Assembly (NCBI GenBank): GCA_947461435.1
Contig: CANHLE010000002.1
Coordinates: 34,817 to 98,816 of the forward strand
Origin: Paracoccaceae bacterium
Lineage (GTDB): Bacteria > Pseudomonadota > Alphaproteobacteria > Rhodobacterales > Rhodobacteraceae
DNA length: 64,000 nt
Reading direction: 5' to 3'
Shown: in pieces, positions 34,809-44,130 of the stretch
How the letters are laid out: each line of letters opens with the position of its first letter
Numbering within the stretch: position 1 is the first letter of the stretch
The notes under the pieces: model-generated
Told to the model about the DNA's origin: nothing
Seen by the model: only the letters and a program-made list of their open reading frames with translations
Databases searched by the model: none
Made by a program: the position numbers and the translations under genes

Positions 34809-35455
34809 CCTTGCAATTCACACACGCCCCAGACCCAGACGAGACCGACCGAGAGTTTGGACGGTTGATGTTTGCCGGTCCCGTAGACTTTATGAAGGGT
34901 GTTGTCGCGATGTCCGGGCTTCCGCCAGCGGATCGGCTGGAGGTTTGCTTTGCTGGCCGATCCAACGTCGGAAAAAGCAGCTTGATCAATGCTTTGACAA
35001 ACCGCAAAACGCTCGCCCGTTCGTCCAATACGCCGGGCCGAACACAAGAGATCAACTATTTCGCTTTGGGCGAAACCCGGTTTCTCGTCGACTTGCCGGG
35101 ATATGGATATGCCGAGGCCCCCGTGGCCGTCGTCGCCAAATGGCAAGCCTTGCTCAAGCAGTACCTTCAGGGCCGCCAAACGCTGCGCCGTGCCTTTGTT
35201 CTGATAGACACCCGACATGGCGTAAAGGCGGTTGATGAAGAGATCATGGATCTGCTTGATCGCTCTGCCGTGACCTTTCAGGTTGTCATGACCAAAGCCG
35301 ACAAAGTGAACTGGGCCACCCGGCACGAGAATTTTGATCAAGTCAAAGCCGCCTTGACAAAACATCCCGCCGCCTATCCCGAGATCATCGTGACATCCTC
35401 TGAAAAGGGCGATGGAATAGAAACACTGCGCGCGGTCATCGCCACGCTGGAGTAA
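34805..35455 (+). CDS. engB: Ribosome biogenesis GTPase EngB (YsxC/YihA)
   Basis: 216 residues from ATG 34805, overlapping the MOSC stop; GGAG lies just upstream. Essential GTPase in 50S assembly. G1 GRSNVGKSSL, the Thr of G2 in NTPGRTQ, G3 DLPGYG and G4 TKADKV are present. An upstream in-frame ATG at 34793 would lengthen the overlap and is less likely. Confidence 0.95.
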   Translation: MTLQFTHAPDPDETDREFGRLMFAGPVDFMKGVVAMSGLPPADRLEVCFAGRSNVGKSSLINALTNRKTLARSSNTPGRTQEINYFALGETRFLVDLPGYGYAEAPVAVVAKWQALLKQYLQGRQTLRRAFVLIDTRHGVKAVDEEIMDLLDRSAVTFQVVMTKADKVNWATRHENFDQVKAALTKHPAAYPEIIVTSSEKGDGIETLRAVIATLE

Positions 35456-35461
35456 TTCAGG

Positions 35462-36193
35462 CTATACGTGCTGGGCGCCATTAATCTCGATTTCGGTGCC
35501 CGAGATATAACTTGATTGCTGCGAACACAGAAACCAGATCGCATCGGCCACCTCGGCGGTCTTTCCAAGACGACGCATAGGGATCTGTTCTACAATCTTT
35601 TCGGTGCCGGGCGACAGGATTGCCGTGTCAATCTCGCCTGGTGCGATTGAATTCACCCGCACACCCAATGGGCCAAAGTCATGCGCCATTTCACGGGTTA
35701 GCGCCGAAAGCGCCGCCTTTGACGTGGCATAAGCGGCACCGGCAAAGGGATGCACCCTTGTTCCGGCAATCGACGTTACATTCACCACAGCGCCTTTTGC
35801 GGCTGAAAGTTCATTCATCAACCCGCGCGCCAAAACGATCGGCGCAAAGAAATTGACGTGAAACACCTGCCCCCAACTGCGCAGATCAGTGTTGAGCGAG
35901 TTCAAACGCGCCCCGCCAACGCCTTTGGGTGAAATTCCGGCATTGTTCACCAGGGCGTGCAGATTTCCATCCAGCTTTGCCTTGATCTGCTCGATCGCTG
36001 CCATGGTTTTGTCTGGGCTCGCCAGATCAATCTCGATGTGGTTTTCTTGGCCGTTTGGCCAAGGGCAGCGCGGATCAAATGGCTGGCGGGAACAGGTCAG
36101 CACGCGCCAGCCTTCGGATGAAAACCGTTTGACGGTGGCATGACCAATACCGCGCGATGCGCCGGTCAGAAGTAGGGTTTTAGGACTGGACAT
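35462..36193 (-). CDS. Short-chain dehydrogenase/reductase
   Basis: 243 residues from ATG 36193 (MSSPKTLLLTGASRGIG), preceded by AGAGGTG. SDR: TGASRGIG cofactor loop, NNAGISP, Ser in VTSIAGTRVHP, and the YxxxK pair in AAYATSKAALSAL. Substrate unknown. It interrupts the engB-argB run in the opposite direction and has its own strong promoter with an overlapping inverted repeat, suggesting independent regulation. Confidence 0.82.
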   Translation of the reverse strand: MSSPKTLLLTGASRGIGHATVKRFSSEGWRVLTCSRQPFDPRCPWPNGQENHIEIDLASPDKTMAAIEQIKAKLDGNLHALVNNAGISPKGVGGARLNSLNTDLRSWGQVFHVNFFAPIVLARGLMNELSAAKGAVVNVTSIAGTRVHPFAGAAYATSKAALSALTREMAHDFGPLGVRVNSIAPGEIDTAILSPGTEKIVEQIPMRRLGKTAEVADAIWFLCSQQSSYISGTEIEINGAQHV

Positions 36194-36200
36194 GAGACAC

Positions 36201-36240
36201 CTCTTATTTCTTACTATAAGAGTCATCTATTCAGTGTCAA
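36201..36240 (-). promoter_or_regulatory. Promoter with overlapping operator-like repeat upstream of the SDR gene
   Basis: Minus strand: TTGACA (36235-36240), 16-base spacer, TATAGT (36213-36218), with a 7-bp inverted repeat CTCTTAT/ATAAGAG (36201-36222) covering the -10. This is one of the best promoter matches in the window; the repeat would let a repressor block RNA polymerase. The regulator is not identified. Confidence 0.6.
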
Positions 36241-36327
36241 TTGCCGCTTGGCAGGGTGACACAAAAGACTTATTCGGTCCCCGTTTGCCCCTTTTTCCGT
36301 CCATACGCCCCTTGCCCGGAGGCCCTC

Positions 36328-37227
36328 ATGAAGAAGCAGACCCTGACCATGTCCGACGCCGTTTCCACCGCCAAAATGCTGTCCGAAGCCTTGCCCTATC
36401 TGCAACGCTTTGAAGATGCGGTGGTCGTGGTGAAATTCGGCGGAAATGCCATGGGCGATGACGCGGCAATGGCGGAATTTGCCCGCGATATCGTATTGAT
36501 GCGCCAAGTCGGGGTAAACCCGGTTGTGGTGCACGGCGGCGGTCCGATGATCAACGAGATGTTGACCAAATTGGGCATCAAATCAGAATTCGTGCGCGGC
36601 AAACGTGTGACTGACAAGGCGACGGTCGAAGTTGTCGAAATGATTCTTTCGGGCCTCGTCAACAAGCGGATCGTTCAAGCCATCATGGATGCGGGCGGGC
36701 GGGCCGTGGGAATTTCCGGCAAGGATGATGATTTGATGGTCTGCGTCGCCGATGATCCTGAATTGGGTTTTGTTGGGCGCCCGGTTGAGATGAATGTGCA
36801 AGTGCTGCGCGACCTCTATAAGGCCGGCATCATTCCTGTCGTGGCGCCCGTCGCCACAGGCATGGCCGACAATGAAACCTTCAACGTGAACGGTGACACA
36901 GCCGCGGGTGCCATTGCCGGGGCATTGCAAGCCGACAGATTGCTGCTTTTGACAGATGTGCCCGGCGTGAAAAATGCGGCTGGTGAAGTGATGACGCAGA
37001 TCACCCCCGAAGAAATACGCCAGATGATTGCTGATGGTGTCATTTCAGGAGGCATGATCCCAAAGACGGAAACGGCCCTGATGGCAATTGAAGCGGGCAC
37101 GCGCGCCGTCACAATTCTGGATGGGCGCATTCCAAACGCCTGTCTGCTGGAGTTGTTTACAGATCACGGCGCGGGCAGCCAGATCAGATCAAGTGCACCG
37201 CGCGTGAAGCCGCACGTAAGACGGTAG
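36328..37227 (+). CDS. argB: Acetylglutamate kinase
   Basis: 299 residues from ATG 36328, with CCGGAGG upstream. Second step of arginine synthesis: phosphorylates N-acetylglutamate. Amino-acid-kinase motifs [43 protein letters not shown] and [11 protein letters not shown]. An N-terminal helix ([22 protein letters not shown]) like that of arginine-inhibited hexameric NAGKs is present, so feedback by arginine is likely. Confidence 0.96.
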   Translation: MKKQTLTMSDAVSTAKMLSEALPYLQRFEDAVVVVKFGGNAMGDDAAMAEFARDIVLMRQVGVNPVVVHGGGPMINEMLTKLGIKSEFVRGKRVTDKATVEVVEMILSGLVNKRIVQAIMDAGGRAVGISGKDDDLMVCVADDPELGFVGRPVEMNVQVLRDLYKAGIIPVVAPVATGMADNETFNVNGDTAAGAIAGALQADRLLLLTDVPGVKNAAGEVMTQITPEEIRQMIADGVISGGMIPKTETALMAIEAGTRAVTILDGRIPNACLLELFTDHGAGSQIRSSAPRVKPHVRR

Positions 37228-37277
37228 CTATTTGCCCATGGCGGTACTACATTCAATTCTTGGAATGGAAGACCCAA

Positions 37278-38057
37278 ATGCAAAATGAAGCCGTGACCAG
37301 ACTGGCAATTTTCTTGGCGCTTTTCGGGCTTTTCGCCCTGCTAGAGTGGCTTTTTCCAAGCCAGACAAGGGTTCAGCCAAGATCAGGACGCTGGGCCACA
37401 AATCTTTTGATGACGGCGTTGAACGCGATCGCTTTACGTGCGGCAAATCTGGCTCTCCCGTTCTTGGCCATCGGCGCCGCCATAGATGCATGGAGCCATG
37501 GCTGGGGCCTTCTCAACAATGTTGCATGGCCGCTTTGGGTGGAAGTTGCGATGGCCCTGCTGGTTCTGGATTTCGCCATTTGGGCCCAGCACGTGGTTAC
37601 GCACAAAGTGCCAGTCCTTTGGCGGTTTCACCGAATGCACCATTCAGACCGCGATATGGATGTATCAACGGCTTTGCGGTTTCATCCAGCAGAGATATTG
37701 GTCTCGATGGGGCTAAAGATCGCGCTGGTGTATGCGCTGGGGCCGCAGGCCTTGGCTGTTCTTGTGTTTGAGATTTTGCTGAATGGGACGGCCATGTTCA
37801 ACCATGCAAACCTGGCGCTGCCGCGCTGGTTGGATACTGTACTTCGGCTTGTGATCGTCACACCGGGTATGCACCGCATCCACCATTCCACGCGGCGTGA
37901 AGAACACGATAGCAACTATGGCTTTGCATTGTCGATCTGGGACCGGATCTTCGGAACCTATCGCAAGGCAGAGCTTTCGGAGCTCGTCGTAGGTTTGGAA
38001 TGGCAAGACGACAAACCAGCGAAACTGGGGTGGTGCCTATGGCTGCCCCTACGCTGA
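37278..38057 (+). CDS. Fatty acid hydroxylase / sterol desaturase-family protein
   Basis: 259 residues from ATG 37278 (a TTG at 37260 is also open). Membrane di-iron hydroxylase with the histidine clusters HVVTH, HRMHHSD and HRIHHST and about four membrane segments. Oxidises an acyl chain or lipid; exact substrate unknown. It overlaps the next gene, an iron-sulfur protein, by 19 bases, so the latter could be an electron donor, though that is inference. Confidence 0.85.
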   Translation: MQNEAVTRLAIFLALFGLFALLEWLFPSQTRVQPRSGRWATNLLMTALNAIALRAANLALPFLAIGAAIDAWSHGWGLLNNVAWPLWVEVAMALLVLDFAIWAQHVVTHKVPVLWRFHRMHHSDRDMDVSTALRFHPAEILVSMGLKIALVYALGPQALAVLVFEILLNGTAMFNHANLALPRWLDTVLRLVIVTPGMHRIHHSTRREEHDSNYGFALSIWDRIFGTYRKAELSELVVGLEWQDDKPAKLGWCLWLPLR

Positions 38058-38695
38058 AGGACGTTCAGCAACGTCTGGACCCGCACTTTCTTGACTTTCT
38101 TGGTGGCTTTGCCTGCGAAGACGACGGCGATCTGCCAAAGGGCACACGCAGCCTGTTGCTGATCGGGCCGAAAGAGCCGGGCTTTTGGGCCCATCTTCAC
38201 GTCCAACAAGAATGGGCCGGGCCCGACCCGATCGATCGGTGGTCGCGCCGGGTGATCGGGCAATTGGCCTGCGATTTGGGCGCAAAAGCGCTGTTTCCTT
38301 TTGGCGGGGCCCCCTTTTATCCATTTTACAAGTGGGCGCTGCGCACGGGTATGGTCTGGGAAAGCCCTATCAAGCTTTTGGTTCATGCGCGCCAAGGATT
38401 GATGGTCAGCTTTCGGGGCGCATTGGCATTGAAAGAGGTTATGGACCTGCCCTCACCCCTTCACAGCCCTTGTGACGGCTGCGCCAGCCCCTGTCTGACC
38501 GCGTGTCCCGTCGGTGCCGTGTCAACGGTGGCCTATGATCTGGCTGCCTGTCATGCCCATCTGGACCGGCCTGAAGGAACGGATTGCATGAATGGGGGAT
38601 GCGTTGCGCGACGTGCTTGCCCGGTGTCGGCAACCTATGCAAGGATACCCGAACACTCCGCTTATCACATGCGGCAGTTCCATAGGGCAGGTTGA
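38039..38695 (+). CDS. Ferredoxin-like protein with two cysteine clusters
   Basis: 218 residues from ATG 38039. The C-terminal part has CDGCASPCLTACP (a 4Fe-4S CxxCxxxCxxxCP pattern) and a second cluster of four cysteines ending ACHAHLD ... DCMNGGC ... RACP. The double-cluster layout recalls epoxyqueuosine reductase QueG, but the protein is shorter and lacks the cobalamin domain. An N-terminal region of about 140 residues is unassigned. It overlaps the hydroxylase gene and is 3 bases from sixA. Confidence 0.7.
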   Translation: MAAPTLKDVQQRLDPHFLDFLGGFACEDDGDLPKGTRSLLLIGPKEPGFWAHLHVQQEWAGPDPIDRWSRRVIGQLACDLGAKALFPFGGAPFYPFYKWALRTGMVWESPIKLLVHARQGLMVSFRGALALKEVMDLPSPLHSPCDGCASPCLTACPVGAVSTVAYDLAACHAHLDRPEGTDCMNGGCVARRACPVSATYARIPEHSAYHMRQFHRAG

Positions 38696-38698
38696 AAC

Positions 38699-39202
38699 AT
38701 GAAACGTCTGATCCTGACACGCCACGCAAAATCCAGCTGGGATGACCCAATGACGCCGGACCACGACCGCCCGCTGAACGAGCGTGGCAAGGCGGCCGCG
38801 GCAGACCTTGGGCAATGGCTTGCGTCACGCGGCTATGTGCCCGACAAGGTTCTATGCTCGGATGCGGTGCGCACGCGGGCCACTTATTCGGGAATTGCAC
38901 CCGCACTTCCGGCAACCACCGTGCTTGAGTTGAAGCCGGCGCTTTACCACGCGGGACCTGATGTCATGCTGGCCGTTTTGCAAAACGCTAACGCCGACTG
39001 TGTCATGATGATTGGCCACAACCCCGGCATCGCCGAATTCGCAGAACGTTTGGTCGCCCACGCGCCCGCAAACCCCGAATTCGCCCGCTATCCAACCGGT
39101 GCCACGCTTGTGGCTGACTTCGTTATCGACTCTTGGGCAGACTTGGCCTGGGGGACCGGCGTGGTCGATGATTTCATGGTGCCGCGCGAAATGGTCATTT
39201 AG
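38699..39202 (+). CDS. sixA: Histidine phosphatase, SixA-like
   Basis: 167 residues. Histidine phosphatase superfamily; the RHG-type motif is TRHAKSSW near the N-terminus and the second catalytic His is in MMIGHNPGIAEF. SixA removes phosphate from histidine phosphotransfer domains; the substrate here may differ. Last gene of this plus-strand run, followed by a terminator. Confidence 0.88.
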   Translation: MKRLILTRHAKSSWDDPMTPDHDRPLNERGKAAAADLGQWLASRGYVPDKVLCSDAVRTRATYSGIAPALPATTVLELKPALYHAGPDVMLAVLQNANADCVMMIGHNPGIAEFAERLVAHAPANPEFARYPTGATLVADFVIDSWADLAWGTGVVDDFMVPREMVI

Positions 39203-39218
39203 ACCCCCAAAATGCAAA

Positions 39219-39239
39219 GGCCGGGAAGATTTCCCGGCC
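39219..39239. terminator. Bidirectional terminator between sixA and the bzt operon
   Basis: 9-bp perfect stem GGCCGGGAA/TTCCCGGCC with a 3-base loop between convergent genes; CTTCCTTT follows on the plus strand and TTTGCATTTTGG on the minus strand. Confidence 0.8.
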
Positions 39240-39245
39240 CTTCCT

Positions 39246-40016
39246 TTAGTGACCCAATATTTGCGACAGGAACAACTTCGTGCGATCTGATTGGGGATTG
39301 CTGAAGAATTCCTTCGGGGCGTTTTGTTCGACAATCTGACCCTGATCCATAAAAATCACCCGATTCGCCACAGCTTGGGCAAATCCCATCTCATGGGTCA
39401 CGCAGACCATCGTCATACCGTCTTCCGCAAGCTGGATCATGGTGTCCAACACTTCCTTGATCATTTCCGGATCAAGTGCCGATGTCGGCTCGTCAAACAA
39501 CATGATCCGCGGCTTCATGCACAACGACCGGGCAATGGCGACGCGCTGCTGCTGTCCGCCAGAAAGTTGACCGGGGTATTTGTACGCCTGCTCCGGGATC
39601 TTGACCTTTTGCAGGAAATACATCGCCGTTTCCTCGGCCTCTTTCTTGGGCACTTTGCGAACCCAGATCGGGGCGAGCGTTAAATTCTCAAGAATGGTCA
39701 AATGGGGGAACAAGTTGAAATGCTGAAACACCATTCCAACTTCAGAGCGGACCTTGTCGATGTTCTTCAAGTCAGAGGTCAGTTCCGTCCCGTCCACAAC
39801 GATCTGCCCTTGCTGGTGTTCCTCAAGGCGGTTGACGCAGCGGATCAAGGTTGATTTGCCCGAACCCGACGGGCCGCAAATCACAATCCGCTCTCCGCGC
39901 ATGACGGTCATATTGATGTCACGCAGAACATGGAACGTGCCGAACCATTTGTTCATGCTGCTGATCTGAATTGCGACCTCGTCCGAGACCGCCATTTTTT
40001 GGTTTGCTTCAGCCAT
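39246..40016 (-). CDS. bztD: Amino acid ABC transporter ATP-binding protein (BztD/AapP-like)
   Basis: 256 residues. Walker [11 protein letters not shown]-loop [12 protein letters not shown], signature LSGGQQQR and Walker [15 protein letters not shown]. GlnQ-type polar amino acid ATPase that powers the BztBC permease. GAGGGGGCCCATC lies before the ATG. Last gene of bztABCD. Confidence 0.9.
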   Translation of the reverse strand: MAEANQKMAVSDEVAIQISSMNKWFGTFHVLRDINMTVMRGERIVICGPSGSGKSTLIRCVNRLEEHQQGQIVVDGTELTSDLKNIDKVRSEVGMVFQHFNLFPHLTILENLTLAPIWVRKVPKKEAEETAMYFLQKVKIPEQAYKYPGQLSGGQQQRVAIARSLCMKPRIMLFDEPTSALDPEMIKEVLDTMIQLAEDGMTMVCVTHEMGFAQAVANRVIFMDQGQIVEQNAPKEFFSNPQSDRTKLFLSQILGH

Positions 40017-40029
40017 GATGGGCCCCCTC

Positions 40030-41472
40030 TTAGCGGTGATCGGTCTTCAGCTTGCCTTCCAGATACATCGAGTACCGGGACATGCTGAAACAGACGATGA
40101 AGAATATTGCGCCGACAAAAATGTAAGGCTCCCAATAGATGCCCTTCCACGCCGTGTCTGCGCGGACAATTTTCGTGACCCCCTGCAAAGGATCCATCAG
40201 CCCGACAAGGGCGACAAGAGTCGTGTCCTTGAATAAACCGATAAAGCTGGAAACGATGCCAGGGATCGAGATTTTAAGGGCCTGCGGCATGATGATCAAT
40301 CGCTGCGCCTGCCAATAGTCAAGGCCAAGCGCATCGGCCGCTTCATACTGCCCGCGCGGAAGGGCAGCCAAGCCCCCCCGGACGACTTCGGCGATATAGG
40401 CAGAGGCGAAAATGATCACAACAATGATCACCCGCAAGATAAGGTCAAAGTTCGTGCGCGGTGGCAGGAAGTACAAAAGCAGGAAATTCGCGCTGAACAA
40501 GACAGTGATCAACGGCACGCCCCGAAAGAATTCGATAAACCCGACAGACAGCGTTTTCACCAAGACCATGTCAGATTGACGTCCGAGTGCCAAAAGGATC
40601 CCAATAGGCAACGAGGCGGTGATCGCGGTAATCCCGATCACGAAGGCCAGAAGGAATCCGCCAAAATCGTCTGATCGCACATAAAGAAGTTCAATCGGTA
40701 GGGCGCTATGAAGTGCCGTTGTTACAGGTGTTTGCAAAAAACCCCACCAAAGCGCCGCGCCAAAAAGACCAATGACAGCGGCAATGACGACACCAAAAAA
40801 GCGCTGAGCGTAAACCCAGATGCCGTATCCAAGGGCTATTCCAGCCATCGTTCCAAGCGGCCCCCAGACTGACCCGCCCCAAAGCAGGTAAAAGGCCAAG
40901 GCCGGGAACAGCAGTGTGACCCAGACCAGCTTTTTGGGTGCCGCCCAGGCCAGCGCCGTAAGGCCCAGCATAATGGCGGTCGACGTCATCACGTGCCACC
41001 CGTCCGTTCCAATGCCCCACAGCGCCAAGACCAATCCGGCTGTCACGGCACCCACCATGATCGTATTGGGACGGCGCAGGCCGTAGTAAAGGACCGGCGC
41101 CAAGGACACGAGCATCAGGGCCATGGCTGTCACCGGGCGCCAGTATTCCTGCACAGGATATAGACCAAACAGGAACTGGTTCCAACGCACGCGCACCATC
41201 GCCCAACAGGCCCCGGTGGCGCCTTCGCCGGCCTGCGCGGTGACAATGTCGCGGCATTCGCGATAGCTTTCGGCATTCCAGACGGAATTCGACAGCCACG
41301 GCAGGAACCCCTTGATCAAATAGTACAGCGCAATCACAGCCAAGATCGTCAAAACAGTGTTCAGCGGCCCGGAAAACAGATTCTCGCGCAACCATTTGAC
41401 GATGCCGCGTTCCGTCACAGGCGGCGCCTTTTGGTCAAGCATTTGAGTGCGGACAAAGGAGAGGTCGGTCAT
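40030..41472 (-). CDS. bztC: Amino acid ABC transporter permease (BztC/AapM-like)
   Basis: 480 residues with about eight to ten helices; the HisM-type permease core with the EAA loop ([28 protein letters not shown]) is in the C-terminal half. The long N-terminal membrane region is typical of AapM/BztC. It starts one base after the bztB stop. Partner of BztB in uptake of glutamate, glutamine, aspartate and asparagine. Confidence 0.9.
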   Translation of the reverse strand: MTDLSFVRTQMLDQKAPPVTERGIVKWLRENLFSGPLNTVLTILAVIALYYLIKGFLPWLSNSVWNAESYRECRDIVTAQAGEGATGACWAMVRVRWNQFLFGLYPVQEYWRPVTAMALMLVSLAPVLYYGLRRPNTIMVGAVTAGLVLALWGIGTDGWHVMTSTAIMLGLTALAWAAPKKLVWVTLLFPALAFYLLWGGSVWGPLGTMAGIALGYGIWVYAQRFFGVVIAAVIGLFGAALWWGFLQTPVTTALHSALPIELLYVRSDDFGGFLLAFVIGITAITASLPIGILLALGRQSDMVLVKTLSVGFIEFFRGVPLITVLFSANFLLLYFLPPRTNFDLILRVIIVVIIFASAYIAEVVRGGLAALPRGQYEAADALGLDYWQAQRLIIMPQALKISIPGIVSSFIGLFKDTTLVALVGLMDPLQGVTKIVRADTAWKGIYWEPYIFVGAIFFIVCFSMSRYSMYLEGKLKTDHR

Positions 41473-41473
41473 C

Positions 41474-42751
41474 TCAGCGCTCCTTCAGTTTGACAGAGCG
41501 GTTGTAGACGTTCATCACAGCCGAGATCATCAGGCTCAGCGATAGGTAGATCAGCATCATCAACAACATGCATTCCAGTTCGCGCCCGGTCTGGTTCAAG
41601 GTGATCCCGCCCAAGGTACCCTTCAGGTCAAGATAGCTGATCGCCATGCCCAAGGTCGTGTTTTTTGTTATGTTCAAGTACTGGCTGATCATCGGTGGCA
41701 CGATGACCCGCAGCGCTTGCGGAAGAATAACCAGACTCATCGTTCGGCCCGGACGCAGACCAAGGGCAAAAGCCGCCTCCGACTGGCCCCGACTGATGGC
41801 CATGATCCCGGCTCGGACAGATTCTGCGATATAGGTTGCGGAATAGACCGTCAGGGCGATCACCAGCGCAGTAAAGCTGTGCGCGATGGCAATGCCGCCT
41901 TGAAAGTTGAAGCCCTTCAGCACGGGGAATTCAAAATGTAGACCCATAGCCAGCAGCAGTGCTGCGACCGGGACAAGAAGGATCAAGATCGACTGCCACC
42001 ATGTTGTGGGTCGCTGACCCGTCGCCTCTTGAATCGCCTTGGCACGAGCGCGCAGCGCGCGGTTCGCCAAGACGGATCCTACAATGACGACGATCGTGGC
42101 CAGAACGGAAAAGTTGATCGGCACGCCAGCAACGTCAAACCCGCCCAAGGGCCGATCCAAAAGCGGGCCGGGGATGTTGGACCCGCGGTTGGTCACCGCC
42201 ACAGAATCCCACATCCACATTGACGCTGCCGGTGCTTCGCCCGCAGCGACCATCTCATCGGTAACCTTGAATTCCTTTGGCCCCGGCCGGGTTTCGCCCA
42301 GTATGACGAAGGCAAGAATGATCCACAGCAGCAGCGGCACGTTACGGAATACTTCAATGTAAACGGTCATCAACCGCGCCACGAGCCAGTTCTTGGACAG
42401 GCGAAGGATCCCGACAATCACACCAAGTATAGTGGCAAACACGCAGCCAAAGAAGGCAACAACCAATGTATTCAAAAGACCAATGACCAACGCACGCCCA
42501 TGCGTGCTGTCGTTGGTGTAGGGGATCAACTGTTGGTCAATGTCATACCCTGCGCGGTTGAAGAGAAAGCCAAAGTTAAAGTCCTTGTCTCTCGCCGCCA
42601 GATTTTGAACCGTGTTGTTCGCCAACCAGATCAATGCCGCGACAACAAGAAGCAACACGATCACCTGAATCGTATAGCTGCGGTACCGCGTGTCGTAAAT
42701 AAGCTGGCTCAGCCGAAAGCTTTGTTTCGGCGCGTCAATAACAACCGTCAT
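41474..42751 (-). CDS. bztB: Amino acid ABC transporter permease (BztB/AapQ-like)
   Basis: 425 residues from ATG 42751 (MTVVIDAPKQSF), preceded by GGGGGTAGCC; the upstream start at 42781 lacks a ribosome binding site. HisM-type permease with EAA loop ESVRAGIMAISRGQSEAAFALGLRPG. Periplasmic insert of about 80 residues between early helices, as usual for AapQ/BztB. Confidence 0.9.
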   Translation of the reverse strand: MTVVIDAPKQSFRLSQLIYDTRYRSYTIQVIVLLLVVAALIWLANNTVQNLAARDKDFNFGFLFNRAGYDIDQQLIPYTNDSTHGRALVIGLLNTLVVAFFGCVFATILGVIVGILRLSKNWLVARLMTVYIEVFRNVPLLLWIILAFVILGETRPGPKEFKVTDEMVAAGEAPAASMWMWDSVAVTNRGSNIPGPLLDRPLGGFDVAGVPINFSVLATIVVIVGSVLANRALRARAKAIQEATGQRPTTWWQSILILLVPVAALLLAMGLHFEFPVLKGFNFQGGIAIAHSFTALVIALTVYSATYIAESVRAGIMAISRGQSEAAFALGLRPGRTMSLVILPQALRVIVPPMISQYLNITKNTTLGMAISYLDLKGTLGGITLNQTGRELECMLLMMLIYLSLSLMISAVMNVYNRSVKLKER

Positions 42752-42843
42752 GGCTACCCCCTGTGCTGACCTAAGGACCACTCTGTGATGGCTTGAAATC
42801 TTGGGGTTCGTGCCCCGATGGTCAGTGCATTCTTGATACGAAA

Positions 42844-42867
42844 CGGGCGCAGCATTGGCTGCGCCCG
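42844..42867 (-). promoter_or_regulatory. Intercistronic hairpin between bztA and bztB
   Basis: 10-bp perfect stem CGGGCGCAGC/GCTGCGCCCG with a 4-base loop, then TTTCG on the minus strand, 13 bases after the bztA stop. Probably protects bztA mRNA or attenuates, so that binding protein exceeds permease. Confidence 0.7.
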
Positions 42868-42880
42868 TGACGATGTCAGA

Positions 42881-43897
42881 TCAACGGATCGGCGGAGCGT
42901 ACTGCAGGCCACCCTGCGACCACAGCGCGTTCAAACCACGGGCCAGACCGATTGGGGTTGCGGTACCGATGTTTGCTTCAAAGATTTCGCCATAGTTGCC
43001 CACAGCTTTGATCGCGTTATAGGCCCAAGCATTGTCAACGCCCATCATTGCGCCCATCTCGCCTTCGGTTCCAAGCAGACGCTTGACTTCAGGATCGGTG
43101 GTCGACGCCATCACTTCGTCGATATTCGCTTTGGTGATGCCTTTTTCTTCAGCGATCAGCAGCGCGAAATAGGTCCAACGAACAACGTCGCCCCAGTTGT
43201 TGTCACCATGACGAACTACCGGGCCAAGCGGCTCTTTCGAGATGATTTCAGGAAGAATGACGTGGGCCGATGGGTCTGCCATCGCCGCGCGGTTCGAAGC
43301 CAGGCCAGAGGCGTCCGTTGTAAATGCGTCGCAAGCGCCCGATTCGTACTGGCGCTGTGCTTCGGCATCGTCAGCCACGGTCACAGGGGTGTAGCTGATG
43401 TTGTTCTGCTTGAAGAAGTCCGCCAAGTTCAGTTCGGTGGTGGTGCCGGTCTGAATGCACACGGTCGCGCCATCAAGCTCCTTAGCCGACGACACGCCGA
43501 GGTCTTTTTTCACCATAAAGCCTTGACCGTCGTAGTAGTTGACAGCGACGAAGTCGAACTTCAGGTCGTTGTCGCGCGAAAATGTCCAAGTCGAGTTGCG
43601 GACCAACAGGTCAACTTCGCCCGAGGCCAGAGCCGTGAAGCGCGTTTCGCCCGTGGTGGGAACAAACTTGACCTTCGATGCATCGCCAAGCACTGCAGCT
43701 GCAATTGCTTTGCACAGATCAACGTCAAAACCGGCATAGGCGCCGCTTGCATCCGGCGCGCCAAAGCCTGTGAGGCCATTGTTGGCGCCGCAGATCAGCT
43801 CGCCCCGTGCTTTGATGTCGTCAACCGTACCAGCGAAAGCTGCACCAGTCAGAACGGTCGTCGCGACGAGCGTGCTGAGGAAAACCGATTTTTTCAT
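42881..43897 (-). CDS. bztA: Amino acid ABC transporter substrate-binding protein (BztA/AapJ-like)
   Basis: 338 residues from ATG 43897. Signal peptide MKKSVFLSTLVATTVLTGAA, cleaved near residue 22-23. Type-II binding protein: GELICGANNGLTGFGAPD, AGFDVDLCKAIAAAVLGD and the segment TTGETRFTALASGEVDLLVR. Broad acidic/amide amino acid receptor in the periplasm. An AGGAAGAGG site stands before the ATG. It heads the operon after a 233-base leader with no promoter I can name with confidence. Confidence 0.9.
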   Translation of the reverse strand: MKKSVFLSTLVATTVLTGAAFAGTVDDIKARGELICGANNGLTGFGAPDASGAYAGFDVDLCKAIAAAVLGDASKVKFVPTTGETRFTALASGEVDLLVRNSTWTFSRDNDLKFDFVAVNYYDGQGFMVKKDLGVSSAKELDGATVCIQTGTTTELNLADFFKQNNISYTPVTVADDAEAQRQYESGACDAFTTDASGLASNRAAMADPSAHVILPEIISKEPLGPVVRHGDNNWGDVVRWTYFALLIAEEKGITKANIDEVMASTTDPEVKRLLGTEGEMGAMMGVDNAWAYNAIKAVGNYGEIFEANIGTATPIGLARGLNALWSQGGLQYAPPIR

Positions 43898-44130
43898 ACT
43901 TACCTCTTCCTGTGTTCCGCCCTCTGTTGGGCGAGGATGAATGCCCTGCGTGGGTCGCAGATGCGTGAACGGGCGGCGACCAAGGCCACCAGTGTCAGAC
44001 ATCTTCTGGCAAAGCCCTTTGAAAGGTCAAGCGAAACCGCTCTTATCGGGTATGTTTGCGCTATCAGCTTGAAAAGATGAAAAATCAGTCAAACAATGCT
44101 GCAAAAATAGGCGTCTTGTTTGAAAGAATC

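Noticed and set aside
39246..43897. Possible novelty of the four-gene ABC transporter
   Set aside because: It is a standard bztABCD/aapJQMP arrangement.
42818..44080. 420-codon plus-strand ORF
   Set aside because: Antisense to bztA, whose protein is clearly recognised.
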